Assembly: GCF_000820185.1 (NCBI RefSeq)
Contig: NZ_CDCA01000008.1
Span: 48,047-112,046 of the forward strand
From: Aeromonas tecta
Lineage (GTDB): Bacteria > Pseudomonadota > Gammaproteobacteria > Enterobacterales > Aeromonadaceae
DNA length: 64,000 bases
Direction: 5' to 3'
Both the position numbers and the translations under genes were made by a program. Positions 50,131 through 60,027 of the stretch are shown here, one piece after another. The notes beneath the pieces are model-generated. The model was given only the letters and a program-made list of their open reading frames with translations. It searched no databases and had not been told where the DNA came from. The first letter of the stretch is position 1; each line of letters opens with the position of its first letter.

Positions 50131-50853
50131 TCAGTAACGATGCAGCCACCAGCGGGCAGCTAGCAGGGCGGTCAGGCTGCCGAGCAGGGCGCTTGCCAGC
50201 ACGTCCAACGGCCAGTGCATGCCGATCAGGGTGCGTGACAGGGCGATGGCGACCGCCCAGAGCGGCAGCAGCCAGGCACCTTTGGGGGCGCGCGCCAGCC
50301 AGATCAGACCGAAGAACTGGGCCAGGCTCATGGCGGCGATGCTGTGACCGGAGGGGAAGGCGTAGTTCACCTCCGCCTGCCAGTGGTTGCCGAGCCATTG
50401 GGGCAGCGCCAGCAACTGGCTGGCCGCATGCACCTGCTCACCGCGCAGCGCAACGCTGCCCGCGTAGAACTGGCGGATGGCGGGGATGAGGTTTTGCCCC
50501 TCCAGCCAGAGCAGATAGGGGCGCGGCTCTTCGGTCAGCTGCTTGATGAGGCTCTTGATGGCCCAGTCACTCGCCAGTGTCGCGAACAAGGCCCCCGCCA
50601 GCGCCAGCAGCGCGGCAGGGGTCAGCGTCAGCTTGTGTCGGGTCAGCAGCAACAGGGCCGCTATGGTCAGGGCGATGCCGGGCACATCCACCATGCGGGT
50701 GAGGGCGTAGGGCCCCCACAGCCAACCCGATTGCAGGGCGCTGCTCATGAACGGCTGCCAGGGCAGGCAGACCAATAACAACAGTGGCAGAATCAGGGCG
50801 GCGCTGAATCTCAGCACCTGGCGGCGCGGCAGCGAAGAGGGGGGAGTCGGCAT
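50131..50853 (-). CDS. pgpB: PAP2-family phosphatase, PgpB-like
   Basis: The start at 50853 gives 240 aa; an in-frame GTG at 50919 lacks a ribosome-binding site. Hydrophobic helices alternate with the PAP2 motifs KSLIKQLTEEPRP, YAFPSGHS and SRTLIGMHWPLDV, which supply the phosphatase active site. The spacing and the EEPRPYLLWLEG block resemble E. coli PgpB, which dephosphorylates phosphatidylglycerophosphate and undecaprenyl pyrophosphate on the periplasmic face. Exact lipid preference is unknown. Confidence 0.88.
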   Translation of the reverse strand: MPTPPSSLPRRQVLRFSAALILPLLLLVCLPWQPFMSSALQSGWLWGPYALTRMVDVPGIALTIAALLLLTRHKLTLTPAALLALAGALFATLASDWAIKSLIKQLTEEPRPYLLWLEGQNLIPAIRQFYAGSVALRGEQVHAASQLLALPQWLGNHWQAEVNYAFPSGHSIAAMSLAQFFGLIWLARAPKGAWLLPLWAVAIALSRTLIGMHWPLDVLASALLGSLTALLAARWWLHRY

Positions 50854-51091
50854 CTTAGAGCTCGTATCGGGGCGCGCATTGGCGGCAGTGAAAAAAGAGG
50901 CGCCATTGTGCCAGCTCACCTTCGGTGGTCAAGGGATGGGGCCGGTTAACAACAGGCTGTTACAAATTAGCGCCACGGCGGATCCGGGCCGCCTTGGCGA
51001 CCCCGCAATAAGCATCTGAAACTTGGGGCGCTTTGCGCTAGAATGGCGGCCCTGTGGCCGGTTGTGACCCGCAAGTTCATAAGAGAAACTG

Positions 51092-52213
51092 ATGAAAATC
51101 GTCGTTGATGAAAATATGCCCCACGCCTGCGAGCTGTTTGCCGAGTTCGGCGAGGTGGTTCCCCTGCCCGGGCGGCAGATCTCGGCGGCGGATCTGCAGG
51201 ACGCCGACGTGCTGCTGGTGCGCTCGGTGACTCGGGTGGACGCCAACCTGCTCGCCAGCTGCCCGCGGCTCGCGTTCGTCGGCACCGCCACCATAGGCAC
51301 GGATCACATCGACAAGGCGCTGCTGGCCACCCGGGGCATCCCCTTCTTCAGCGCCCCCGGTTGCAACAAATATTCGGTGGGGGACTATGTGCTCTCCGCC
51401 CTGCTGGTGTTGGCGGAGCGCCATGAGCTGGTTTTGAGCGAGATGAGCCTCGCCGTCATCGGCGCCGGCAACACCGGCGAATGCGTGGCGGGCAAGGCCG
51501 AGGCGCTTGGCATGAAGGTGCTGCGCTGCGATCCGCCCCGCGCCAAGCTAGAAGGGGCTCAGGGCTTTGTCGATTACCAGACGGCGCTTGGCGCCGACAT
51601 CGTCAGCTTCCATGTACCCATCACCCGTCGCGGGGAGGATGCCACCTTCCACCTGTTGGGGGAGCGCGAGATAGCGGCAAGGCCAGCGGGGCAGTTTCTC
51701 ATCAATGCGTCGCGCGGCGAGGTGTGGGACAACCAGGCCCTGCTCACCCGCCAGCGGAGCGATGCACCGTTGCGGCTGGTGATGGACGTGTGGGAAGGGG
51801 AACCCGATCCGCTCGTCGCGCTGGTGCCTTATACCGAGCTGGCGACCCCGCACATCGCCGGTTACAGCCTGGAGGGCAAGGCCCGCGGCACCTGGATGTT
51901 GTATCAGGCGCTCTGCCAGCAGCTGGGGCGCGCCCCGCGCCAGGATCTGCAATCCCTGCTGCCAGCCCCCGAGGTGCGCGGGCTGACGCCGGGTCAGGCC
52001 ACCGATCAGGCGTTGATCAAGCAGCTGGTCCACCTTATTTATGACGTGCGGCGGGACGATGCCCGTTTTCGCAACCGCATCCACCAGGCCGGCAGCTTCG
52101 ATGAGCAGCGCAAACACTACCCGGAGCGGCGGGAGCTATCCTCTTTGCAGGTGAGCGGCCCCTTCGCCAGCGACACCCTGGCCCGGCTCGGCTTTATCTG
52201 CGGCTTCCGTTAG
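51092..52213 (+). CDS. pdxB: Erythronate-4-phosphate dehydrogenase
   Basis: The 373-aa protein has the D-2-hydroxyacid dehydrogenase fold: NAD loop VIGAGNTGECV, active-site Arg in NASRGEV, Glu in DVWEGEPDP and His in TPHIAGYSLEGKARGT. The C-terminal LVHLIYDVRRDDARFR and ERRELSSL blocks are specific to PdxB. It catalyses the second step of vitamin B6 synthesis. The start has AGAGAAA upstream. Genetic position before asd, fimV and truA is the conserved one. Confidence 0.96.
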   Translation: MKIVVDENMPHACELFAEFGEVVPLPGRQISAADLQDADVLLVRSVTRVDANLLASCPRLAFVGTATIGTDHIDKALLATRGIPFFSAPGCNKYSVGDYVLSALLVLAERHELVLSEMSLAVIGAGNTGECVAGKAEALGMKVLRCDPPRAKLEGAQGFVDYQTALGADIVSFHVPITRRGEDATFHLLGEREIAARPAGQFLINASRGEVWDNQALLTRQRSDAPLRLVMDVWEGEPDPLVALVPYTELATPHIAGYSLEGKARGTWMLYQALCQQLGRAPRQDLQSLLPAPEVRGLTPGQATDQALIKQLVHLIYDVRRDDARFRNRIHQAGSFDEQRKHYPERRELSSLQVSGPFASDTLARLGFICGFR

Positions 52214-52233
52214 TCCGGATATCAACGTCATCA

Positions 52234-52258
52234 GGGGCCTGGATATCCGCCAGGCCCC
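52234..52258 (+). terminator. Hairpin after pdxB
   Basis: GGGGCCTGG and CCAGGCCCC form a 9-bp stem with a 7-base loop; the T-tract (ACCCGTTTT) is offset, so termination may be partial. Confidence 0.6.
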
Positions 52259-52373
52259 ACCCGTTTTCGGCGCGCTACCCTGCCGCGCCCATTATCAGGC
52301 CAGTGCGCCTGCCAGCGTGATGCCAAGGCGTCAGCGGCAGGCGTGACAGGCACTATCACAGGAGAGAACAGCA

Positions 52374-53390
52374 GTGAGTCAGCAATTCAACGTAGCGGTA
52401 TTGGGCGCGAGCGGCGCCGTGGGTCAAGCCATGATCGAGATCCTGGAGGAGCGTGCCTTCCCGGTCGCCACTCTCTACCCGCTGGCCTCCAGCCGCAGCG
52501 CCGGTGATACGGTGCGCTTTGGTGGCAAGAACGTCGAGATCCAGGATGTGGAAGAGTTTGACTGGAGCCAGGTGCAGATCGCGCTCTTCTCCGCCGGTGC
52601 CGAGGTGTCTGCCAAGTGGGCACCGATCGCCGCCGAACACGGCTGCATCGTCATCGACAACACCTCCTGCTTCCGTTACGACGAAGACATCCCCTTAGTC
52701 ATTCCGGAAGTAAACCCGGATGCGCTGGCGGATTTTCGCAATCGCAACATCATCGCCAACCCGAACTGCTCCACCATACAGATGCTGGTGGCGCTCAAAC
52801 CCCTGCACGATGAGGTGGGCATCGCCCGCATCAACGTGGCGACCTACCAGTCCGTCTCGGGCTCTGGCAAGGAAGGGGTGAGCGAGCTGGCCGGTCAGAC
52901 CGCCCACCTGCTCAACGGCCGTCCGGTGGAGCCGACTATCTATCCGCAACAGATCGCCTTCAACCTCATTCCGCAGATCGACAGCTTCACCGACAACGGT
53001 TACACCCGCGAAGAGATGAAGATGGTGTGGGAAACCCAGAAGATCCTGGGGGATGCCAGCATCGCCGTGAATCCTACCTGCGTGCGGGTGCCGGTGTTCT
53101 ACGGTCATGCCGAGGCGGTGCACGTCGAGCTGCATCAGCCGCTGGACGCGGATCAGGTCAAGGAGCTGCTGCGCAATGCGCCGGGCGTGACCCTGTTTGA
53201 TGACGACGCCGACTATCCGACCCCGGTGCGCGACGCTACAGGCAAAGATGAAGTGCTGGTTGGCCGGGTGCGCCAGGATATTTCTCACCCGAGTGGTATC
53301 AATATGTGGATCGTGGCCGATAACGTTCGTAAGGGCGCGGCAACCAACAGCGTGCAGATCGCTGAACTGCTGGTACGTGACTACCTCTAA
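52374..53390 (+). CDS. asd: Aspartate-semialdehyde dehydrogenase
   Basis: Start GTG 52374 with GGAGAG 8-13 bases upstream; 338 aa. NADP loop LGASGAVGQAM (10-20), active-site Cys132 in NPNCSTIQ, GSGKEGVSEL and the catalytic His region in VPVFYGHAEAVH are all present. The enzyme reduces aspartyl phosphate to the semialdehyde for Lys, Met, Thr and diaminopimelate synthesis. The corresponding E. coli position holds usg, a relative of doubtful activity; here the catalytic residues are intact, so it is probably a true Asd. Confidence 0.94.
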   Translation: MSQQFNVAVLGASGAVGQAMIEILEERAFPVATLYPLASSRSAGDTVRFGGKNVEIQDVEEFDWSQVQIALFSAGAEVSAKWAPIAAEHGCIVIDNTSCFRYDEDIPLVIPEVNPDALADFRNRNIIANPNCSTIQMLVALKPLHDEVGIARINVATYQSVSGSGKEGVSELAGQTAHLLNGRPVEPTIYPQQIAFNLIPQIDSFTDNGYTREEMKMVWETQKILGDASIAVNPTCVRVPVFYGHAEAVHVELHQPLDADQVKELLRNAPGVTLFDDDADYPTPVRDATGKDEVLVGRVRQDISHPSGINMWIVADNVRKGAATNSVQIAELLVRDYL

Positions 53391-53676
53391 GCCCTATGTT
53401 TGGCCGGCTGCGGGGAAGGAACCCCGCCTCGAGGCCTCTGCCGGTATGGCGGTGTTCGGATGTGACCGGGGCCGCACTCTTTTGCACTCAGAATGTGACG
53501 CGATATCAGTCGATTAAGTTTTTTTCTACACTCTTGCCAGCAGGCTGACACGAGTTGGTGCTAAATGTGTCGGATCGCTGGCTTGAGACTCGGGCCTGAT
53601 TTATATTGAGCCGATTGTTTTGGGGTAACTATCCAGATTTTTCAATGTGATAGGGCCATCATACGAAGGAACGAAC
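53391..53676. other. Intergenic region asd-fimV
   Basis: About 285 bases. A G+C-rich hairpin (GCGGGG 53410-53415 / CCCCGC 53422-53427) without a T-run follows asd. The rest is A+T-richer and must contain the fimV promoter; no gene is seen. Confidence 0.4.
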
Positions 53677-55806
53677 ATGGGACATTCCCGCATAACGCTG
53701 GCAACGCTACTCGCATTGGGTCTTCTGGGCACGGTTCAGGCCGATGAGGCGGGGCGAGAGCCATTCTTTGTCGAGCTCAAGGGGCCGGATGGCTCACCGC
53801 CACCCGCGGTGCAACCGCAGCCTCAGGCCCAGCCTGTGGCTCCCGTCGTCTTGCCCAAGGCGCAGCCCATCGTGCGTCAGGTTGCCAGTGCCCAGGGCAG
53901 CTATGGTCCCGTTCGCCCCACCGATACCCTCTGGAGTCTGGCGAGCAAGCATAGACCCTCCAATCGGGTGACCGTCTACCAGACCATGGTGGCGATCTAC
54001 GACAAGAATCCCCGCAGTTTTGCCGATGGCAACATCAACCACATCCTGGTGGGATCCCATATTCAGTTGCCCAGCGCCGCCGAGGCGAGTCGCATCACGG
54101 ATGCGCAGGCACGTCAGCGCTTCAACAGCGACAATGCCAGCTGGAAGGGGCTGAGCCCCAAATATCTGGCCAGCAAACATCCTCAGCCCGCCAAGCCGGT
54201 TGAGAGCAAACCCGCCGCCGTGCCCGCCAAGGCCCCGGTGGCCAAGGCTGCCCCCATTCCCGCACCGGCGCCCAAGGCCGAGGCGCTGCAAGTGGCCGCC
54301 GAGGTGAAGGCACCTACCAAGGCCGCAGAGCCCCAGGTCGCCGCGCCCAGCGCCGCCAGTGGGACAGCTCCGGCACCTCTGCCGGCGGATCTGGCCACCC
54401 CGGTCAGCACCCTGGTCGGCAAGCCCTCTACCGAGATGGCACTGGCGCTGGAAGATGCCAATGCCCAGCTCGGCCAGGTCACCGAGATGAATCACAGGCT
54501 CAAGCTGCGCCTGCAATCTTTGACCGAAGAGGTGGAGACCCTCAAGGCGCAGCTGCAGGATCAGACCGCGCTGCAAAAAGAGGTGGCCGAGCTCAAGGCC
54601 CAGCCGGTGCCGCCAGTGGTGGCGCCTGAGCCCAAACAGAACTGGCTGATGGAGCTGCTCTCCTCTCCGCTCAACCTCGCCATGATCATCCTGCTGCCGG
54701 TGCTGCTGGTGCTGGCATTGGTGACACTCTGGTTGAGGGCCCGCGCCCGCCGTGAGCTGGAAGAGCAGGAGAAGAGCCTGTCCGAGTCCACCGCCATGGT
54801 GATGGGGGAGGAGAGCAGCGAGTTCGATCAGCTGATGACGGTCGGTATCGCCGACGATGAACCCATGCACCCCATGCCGGATCTCAATGCCCAGGATGGT
54901 TACAGGGCGGTGGATGGGTCGAAAGAATCGAATGATGTCATCTTCAGCGATGATGGCGAGCTGGCCTTGTCGGCATTTGACGAAGAACCGGCGGCGCAGT
55001 CCGGCAAGCGGGATCCGGATCTGGTCCCCGAACTCGACCTGGCACATGAGGGCTCCTTCGATCTGCCCTCTGAGCCGGATCTCGACCTGGCCGGTGAGTT
55101 CAACCCCTCCACCCGCGCCAGCAATGAGATCATGAGTGAGGAGGAGCTGCAGGCGGCCCTGTTTGCCGAGCTGGATGAGGATCTGGCGCGGGATCATGAA
55201 CAGGCGCTGCCCCGCTCTCGCCGCGACGAGGAGCTCGCCAATTTCGACTTGAGCGATTTTGAATCCGGTTTCAGCGAGCCCGCGATGGACAAGCCTGCGG
55301 CGGGACAGAGCGCGGCCGCCGGTTATGGCAAGGACGATGTCGACGACATGCTGGCCGAGCTGGGGCTGGAGCCGACACAGAGCAAGGCGGCGCCCGCACC
55401 TACTTGGGATCCCAACGAACTGGCGCTTGCCGATTTCGAGGATGCCTTCACCGAGGTGGAGTCCCATCAAAGCGATGTGAAGCCCCGCGAGCAGGTGCAG
55501 GCGAACGACTATGTCGAGATCGACAAGTTGCTGGCCGAGGCCAATGCCAGCAGCACCGAGCAGGAACCCTATCAGGGCTTCTCGCTGGACGTGGGGCTGG
55601 ACGGTTTCCCCGAGGTATTGCCCCAATCTACCGGTTTTGACGTGGACGCCGACGATGGCGGGGTGGGGGCCAAGCTGGATCTGGCGCGTGCCTATCTCGA
55701 GATCGACGACAAGGAGAGTGCCCGCGAGCTGCTGCAAGAGGCCTCGGCCCAAGGCACGACGCACCAGCGCGCCGAGGCCGAGAAGCTGCTCAAGCGGCTG
55801 GGATAG
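53677..55806 (+). CDS. fimV: FimV/HubP-like polar peptidoglycan-binding protein
   Basis: ATG 53677 has AAGGA 6 bases upstream and leads into a signal peptide (ITLATLLALGLLGTVQA); product 709 aa. A LysM-type domain (about 73-135; PTDTLWSLASKHRPSNRVTV, HILVGSHIQLPS) binds peptidoglycan. A Pro/Ala-rich linker, a coiled coil (about 255-310), one membrane helix (about 335-357) and a long acidic cytoplasmic region follow, ending in a TPR-like FimV domain (KLDLARAYLEIDDKESAREL). FimV organises cell poles and supports type IV pili and type II secretion. Position next to truA is conserved. Confidence 0.92.
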   Translation: MGHSRITLATLLALGLLGTVQADEAGREPFFVELKGPDGSPPPAVQPQPQAQPVAPVVLPKAQPIVRQVASAQGSYGPVRPTDTLWSLASKHRPSNRVTVYQTMVAIYDKNPRSFADGNINHILVGSHIQLPSAAEASRITDAQARQRFNSDNASWKGLSPKYLASKHPQPAKPVESKPAAVPAKAPVAKAAPIPAPAPKAEALQVAAEVKAPTKAAEPQVAAPSAASGTAPAPLPADLATPVSTLVGKPSTEMALALEDANAQLGQVTEMNHRLKLRLQSLTEEVETLKAQLQDQTALQKEVAELKAQPVPPVVAPEPKQNWLMELLSSPLNLAMIILLPVLLVLALVTLWLRARARRELEEQEKSLSESTAMVMGEESSEFDQLMTVGIADDEPMHPMPDLNAQDGYRAVDGSKESNDVIFSDDGELALSAFDEEPAAQSGKRDPDLVPELDLAHEGSFDLPSEPDLDLAGEFNPSTRASNEIMSEEELQAALFAELDEDLARDHEQALPRSRRDEELANFDLSDFESGFSEPAMDKPAAGQSAAAGYGKDDVDDMLAELGLEPTQSKAAPAPTWDPNELALADFEDAFTEVESHQSDVKPREQVQANDYVEIDKLLAEANASSTEQEPYQGFSLDVGLDGFPEVLPQSTGFDVDADDGGVGAKLDLARAYLEIDDKESARELLQEASAQGTTHQRAEAEKLLKRLG

Positions 55807-55830
55807 CGGCCGCGACAGTCTGATATCGAC

Positions 55831-55860
55831 AAGGAGGGCAGCCCGCGGGCTGCCCTCCTT
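55831..55860. terminator. 30-bp perfect palindrome after fimV
   Basis: The segment is its own reverse complement over 30 bases (AAGGAGGGCAGCC, CGCG, GGCTGCCCTCCTT). It would form a very stable hairpin; the tail TTGTTAT is only moderately T-rich. Confidence 0.75.
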
Positions 55861-55918
55861 GTTATAGGGCCTCGTAGGGAGAGCGCGCGCCGGTTTGGGA
55901 CTTTTCGGCCCAAGCGGG

Positions 55919-55924
55919 TATAAT
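55919..55924 (+). promoter_or_regulatory. Candidate -10 box of the truA promoter
   Basis: TATAAT is perfect; TTGGGA at 55895-55900 could be the -35 with 18-base spacing. It lies 47 bases before the truA start and after the fimV terminator. Confidence 0.45.
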
Positions 55925-55970
55925 CCGCCCCGTTTCTTTCCTCGTTTCCTTAATAAGACATAAGTTATCC

Positions 55971-56780
55971 ATGCGAATCGCCCTAGGTATTGAATATGAC
56001 GGCAGCCGCTATTTCGGCTGGCAGCGTCAGCGAGAAGTGATCAGCGTACAGGCCGAATTGGAAAAGGCGCTCAGCCGCATCGCCAACCACCCTGTCTCCA
56101 TTCAGTGCGCCGGTCGCACCGACGCCGGGGTGCATGCCACCGGTCAGGTGATCCATTTCGATACCGAGTCCAATCGCGCCGAATCCGCCTGGACCCTGGG
56201 TCTCAACTCCAATCTGCCGCCGGACATCGCCGTGCGCTGGGTCAAGGTGGTGGACGAGCAGTTCCACGCCCGCTTCAGCGCCACCGCCCGTCGCTACCGT
56301 TATGTCATCTATAACCACAACTATCGTCCCGCCATCCTCGGCAGCGGCGTCAGCCACTATCACGAGACCATAGACGCGGCGCTGATGCACCAGGCCGGTC
56401 AGAGCCTGCTGGGGGAGCATGACTTCAGCACCTTCAGGGCCATCGCCTGCCAGTCCAACACCCCCTGGCGCAATGTGACGCACCTGTGCGTCAGCCGCGA
56501 GGGGCCTTATATCGTGCTGGATATCCGCGCCAATGCCTTCTTGCACCACATGGTGCGCAACATCACCGGCTCCCTGCTGCTGGTGGGGCAGGGGCTCAAA
56601 CCGGTGGAGTGGATTGCCGAGGTCTTGGCGGCCAAGGATCGCAATCTGGCCGGTCCGACCGCCAAGGCGGGCGGCCTCTATCTGGTGGATGTGGATTACC
56701 CGGCCGAATTTGGCCTGCCGCAGCTGCCACTCGGCCCGCTCTGGCTGCCGGACTCGGCACCGGGTACGACCAGTTTTTAG
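55971..56780 (+). CDS. truA: tRNA pseudouridine(38-40) synthase TruA
   Basis: The 269-aa enzyme opens with [20 protein letters not shown] and has the catalytic Asp51 in [15 protein letters not shown]. It isomerises uridines 38-40 in tRNA anticodon stems. [12 protein letters not shown] and [19 protein letters not shown] are family blocks. Length is normal; accD follows in the conserved order. Confidence 0.97.
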   Translation: MRIALGIEYDGSRYFGWQRQREVISVQAELEKALSRIANHPVSIQCAGRTDAGVHATGQVIHFDTESNRAESAWTLGLNSNLPPDIAVRWVKVVDEQFHARFSATARRYRYVIYNHNYRPAILGSGVSHYHETIDAALMHQAGQSLLGEHDFSTFRAIACQSNTPWRNVTHLCVSREGPYIVLDIRANAFLHHMVRNITGSLLLVGQGLKPVEWIAEVLAAKDRNLAGPTAKAGGLYLVDVDYPAEFGLPQLPLGPLWLPDSAPGTTSF

Positions 56781-56899
56781 TAACTGGGCCCGAAAATTTG
56801 TGGTTTAATGACCCGTTATTTATTGCCATCGAGCCGTTAAGTCATTGAACAATCTAGGCCCGATGCGTTTTGTCAGGCACAAATGCATTAAGGAATTCC

Positions 56900-57763
56900 A
56901 TGAGCTGGCTTGAGAAGATCCTTCCCAAGAGCAAGATCACTACACCGCGTCGTCACAACATCCCGGAAGGGGTGTGGACCAAGTGTACCGCTTGCGAACA
57001 GGTGCTCTACCGGGCAGAACTGGAGCGCAACCTCGAAGTGTGCCCCAAGTGTGATCATCATATGCGGATCCGCGCCCGCGCCCGCCTCGAGAGCTTCCTC
57101 GACGAGCAGGGCCGCACCGAGATCGGTGCCGAGCTGGAGCCGCAGGACATCTTGAAATTCAAGGATTCCAAGCGCTACAAGGATCGTTTGTCTGCCGCTC
57201 AGAAAGAGACGGGAGAAAAAGATGCGCTGGTGGTGGTGAAGGGGACCCTCAAGGGGGTACCGGTCGTCGCCTGTTCATTCGAGTTCTCCTTCATCGGTGG
57301 CTCCATGTCCTCCGTGGTCGGTGCCCGCTTCGTGCGCGCCGTCGAGGAGAGCATCAAGGAAGGCCGCGGCCTGGTCTGCTTCTCCACCTCTGGTGGGGCG
57401 CGGATGCAGGAAGCGTTGTTCTCCCTGATGCAGATGGCCAAGACCAGCGCTGCGCTGGACCGGCTCACCAAGGCGGGTCTGCCGTTCATCTCCGTGCTGA
57501 CCGACCCCACCATGGGTGGCGTCTCCGCCAGTCTGGCGATGCTGGGTGACATCAACGTGGGCGAGCCCAAGGCGCTGATCGGCTTTGCCGGCCCCCGCGT
57601 CATCGAGCAAACCGTGCGCGAGAAGTTGCCAGAAGGCTTCCAGCGTTCCGAGTTCCTGCTGGAGAAGGGCGCCATCGATCTCATCATCGACCGCCGCGAG
57701 ATGCGCGACCGTCTGGCCAGCCTGCTGGCCAAGCTGATGAACACTCAAGTCATTGAAGAGTGA
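56900..57763 (+). CDS. accD: Acetyl-CoA carboxylase carboxyltransferase subunit beta
   Basis: ATG 56900 has AAGGAA 6 bases upstream; 287 aa. A zinc ribbon with Cys29, Cys32, Cys48 and Cys51 is followed by the crotonase-like carboxyltransferase domain ([51 protein letters not shown]). With AccA it moves the carboxyl group from biotin to acetyl-CoA, the first step of fatty-acid synthesis. The 3' end runs to 14 bases before folC. Confidence 0.97.
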   Translation: MSWLEKILPKSKITTPRRHNIPEGVWTKCTACEQVLYRAELERNLEVCPKCDHHMRIRARARLESFLDEQGRTEIGAELEPQDILKFKDSKRYKDRLSAAQKETGEKDALVVVKGTLKGVPVVACSFEFSFIGGSMSSVVGARFVRAVEESIKEGRGLVCFSTSGGARMQEALFSLMQMAKTSAALDRLTKAGLPFISVLTDPTMGGVSASLAMLGDINVGEPKALIGFAGPRVIEQTVREKLPEGFQRSEFLLEKGAIDLIIDRREMRDRLASLLAKLMNTQVIEE

Positions 57764-57776
57764 ATCGAAGAGTAAG

Positions 57777-59039
57777 ATGAGTTCACAGATGCAGTCTTCC
57801 CAAAGCCGGTCGCTGGTCGACTGGCTTTCTTATTTGGAGCAGATCCACCCGGTCAATATCGACATGGGACTGGATCGCGTTGGCGCCGTCGCCCGGCGCA
57901 TGAGCCTCACCGAACTGCCGTTCAAGGTCATCACGGTGGCGGGTACCAATGGCAAGGGATCTTCCTGCGCCATGGCAGCCAGCATACTGATGGCGGCGGG
58001 TTACAAGGTGGGGGTCTACTCCTCACCGCACCTGCTGCGCTTCACCGAGCGGGTGCGTATCGATGGTGAGGAGCTCTGCGAGCAAGATCACTGCGACGCC
58101 TTCGCCGCGGTGGAAGCGGCTCGCGCCGAGATAGCGCTCACCTTCTTCGAGTTCGCGACCCTCGCCGGGCTCTGGCTGTTTCGCCGCGCCGCGCCGGATG
58201 TGCTGCTGCTGGAAGTGGGGCTGGGTGGGCGACTCGACGCCACCAATGTGGTGGAGTCCGATGTCGGCATGATCACCTCCATCGCGCTGGATCACTGCGA
58301 CTGGCTCGGTGATACCCGCGAGGCGGTGGCGGTGGAAAAAGCCGGCGTCTATCGCTTGGCTAAGCCCGCCATCAGCGGCGAGCCAAATCCCCCTGCCACC
58401 ATTGCCAGCGAGGCGCTGCGTCTTGGCGCCTGCTTGCGTCAGGTCGGGGTGGACTTTTATGGCGATGAGCATGGCGAGCGTTGGGATTACCACGGCGAGC
58501 GGCACTGGCTAGATCTCCCCAAACCGGCGTTGCCGCTGATGAATGCGGTGACCGTGCTGGCGGCGCTGGAATCCCTTGGTCTGCCATTGACGGAGAGTGC
58601 CATCCGGCAGGGGCTGGCGGAGGCTCGCCTGGCGGGCCGGATGCAGCGATTGCAAAGCGCGCCTCTGGTCATCGTCGACGTGGCTCACAATCCCCATTCG
58701 GCGGCTTATCTCGCCAGCCAGCTGCGCCTGATCCCTTGCAGTGGACGACGCCGCGCCGTGGTCGGCATGCTCAGAGACAAGGACATGGCGGGGTCGCTTG
58801 CCGAACTCGATGGCCTGATCGACGACTGGTATCTCGCCAGCCTCAGCGGTCCGCGCGCCGCCTCATCGGCTCAGTTGGCGATGGCGCTCGGTGAGCGGGG
58901 GCTCGCGATGACATTCGAGTCGGTCACCGCTGCTTATGACGCGGCGCTGGCGGCCTCGGGGCCGGATGACATGGTGATTGTGTTCGGCTCCTTTTACACT
59001 GTCGCGGCCGTGCTAGCTGAGCCGACGGCGCAAGCCTAG
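57777..59039 (+). CDS. folC: Dihydrofolate/folylpolyglutamate synthase
   Basis: ATG 57777 is preferred (GAAGAG upstream); 420 aa. A P-loop TVAGTNGKGSS (53-63), the omega region YSSPHLLRFTERVRIDGEEL, LEVGLGGRLDATNVV and DVAHNPHSAAYLASQL identify FolC. It adds glutamate to dihydropteroate and folates in the cytosol. The C-terminus ends GSFYTVAAVLAEPTAQA; a second, diverged version of this end lies just downstream at 59107-59208. Confidence 0.95.
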   Translation: MSSQMQSSQSRSLVDWLSYLEQIHPVNIDMGLDRVGAVARRMSLTELPFKVITVAGTNGKGSSCAMAASILMAAGYKVGVYSSPHLLRFTERVRIDGEELCEQDHCDAFAAVEAARAEIALTFFEFATLAGLWLFRRAAPDVLLLEVGLGGRLDATNVVESDVGMITSIALDHCDWLGDTREAVAVEKAGVYRLAKPAISGEPNPPATIASEALRLGACLRQVGVDFYGDEHGERWDYHGERHWLDLPKPALPLMNAVTVLAALESLGLPLTESAIRQGLAEARLAGRMQRLQSAPLVIVDVAHNPHSAAYLASQLRLIPCSGRRRAVVGMLRDKDMAGSLAELDGLIDDWYLASLSGPRAASSAQLAMALGERGLAMTFESVTAAYDAALAASGPDDMVIVFGSFYTVAAVLAEPTAQA

Positions 59040-59106
59040 ATCGGTAGTGAGCGGGTCAGTCAGAGGAGGCATTGGTTGGGCTTGCTGGTTCAATCGATCT
59101 CCTTTG

Positions 59107-59208
59107 CTGGCCGCATCGAGTCCTGATGATATGGTCATTATGTTGGGTTCGTTTTACACTGTCGCCGACATGCTGACGGGGTCGGCGGTCGAATCGACCC
59201 GGCAATAA
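59107..59208 (+). pseudogene. Remnant of a second folC 3' end
   Basis: The 33 codons before TAA at 59206-59208 read LAASSPDDMVIMLGSFYTVA and on, matching 18 of 23 residues of the folC end (LAASGPDDMVIVFGSFYTVA). Similarity begins at CTGGC in both copies, then ends after about 70 bases where the two C-termini differ. No start codon context or upstream folC sequence precedes it, so it is a fragment. It may be the original folC tail left after most of the gene was replaced. Confidence 0.8.
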
Positions 59209-59236
59209 CGGCTAAGCAATATGGGTAGGAGTTAAC

Positions 59237-60004
59237 TTGGCTTCGAAGTTTCAAAACAGATTGGTGGGGACCGTCATCCTGGTCGCCCTGGTTGTCATTT
59301 TTCTGCCGGATCTGATGGACGGCCGCAAGCTGGAACAAAAGGACGAGGCATTTGCCAATATCCCGCTGCGCCCGGAACTGGAGCCGGCCAAGCCGGCGCT
59401 GCAGGTCTCGGCCGCCAGCACCTTGCCGGCAGACCACGTCGCCAGCCAACAACAGGCGGCGGCCGCCGAACAATGGCAGGTCGAGGAGGTCGGTGATGTG
59501 GTGACCCTGCCTGCCAATGGGAATCAACCGGCCGCTCAGGTGCCGCAACCGGCGGCGCAGCCCAAGCCGCAGCCCAAACCCGAGATAGTGGCCAAGAAAC
59601 CGGTCGAACCGGCCAAACCAAAGCCAGTGCCTCCCAAGCCGGTCGAGGTGAAGAAACCGGTGGAAACCAAACCGCAGGTGGGTCAGATCAAGTCGATGGA
59701 TGATCTGATTGCGAGCAAGATGACGACCCCGGCTACACCGGCGCCTGCCGCGGCGGCACCTGCCCAGGGCAGCTGGATCCTGCAGCTCGGCGCCTTCAAG
59801 AACGCAGACAGCGTCAATGCGCTGGTGAGCAAGCTGCGAGCGGCGGGCTACTCGGCCCATACCTCGCCGAGAACGCCGGTGCAAGGCCAGATCACCCGGG
59901 TCTTCGTGGGGCCGGATGTTTCCAAGGCCAAGCTGCAGGGCATGCAGAGCAAGATAAGCCAGATGACCGGACTCGGTGGCTCTGTGGTGGCATACAACCC
60001 CTGA
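59237..60004 (+). CDS. dedD: Cell-division protein DedD (SPOR domain)
   Basis: Start is TTG 59237, five bases after TAGGAG; 255 aa. One N-terminal membrane helix (VGTVILVALVVIFLPDLM), a long Pro/Ala/Lys-rich periplasmic linker and a C-terminal SPOR domain (about 178-255; SWILQLGAFKNADSVNALVS, ITRVFVGPDVSKAKLQ). SPOR binds denuded glycan strands at the septum. In E. coli cvpA and purF follow; here tusE follows in opposite orientation. Confidence 0.93.
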   Translation: MASKFQNRLVGTVILVALVVIFLPDLMDGRKLEQKDEAFANIPLRPELEPAKPALQVSAASTLPADHVASQQQAAAAEQWQVEEVGDVVTLPANGNQPAAQVPQPAAQPKPQPKPEIVAKKPVEPAKPKPVPPKPVEVKKPVETKPQVGQIKSMDDLIASKMTTPATPAPAAAAPAQGSWILQLGAFKNADSVNALVSKLRAAGYSAHTSPRTPVQGQITRVFVGPDVSKAKLQGMQSKISQMTGLGGSVVAYNP

Positions 60005-60027
60005 TGCGGGTTTGACCAAGGCCGAAC

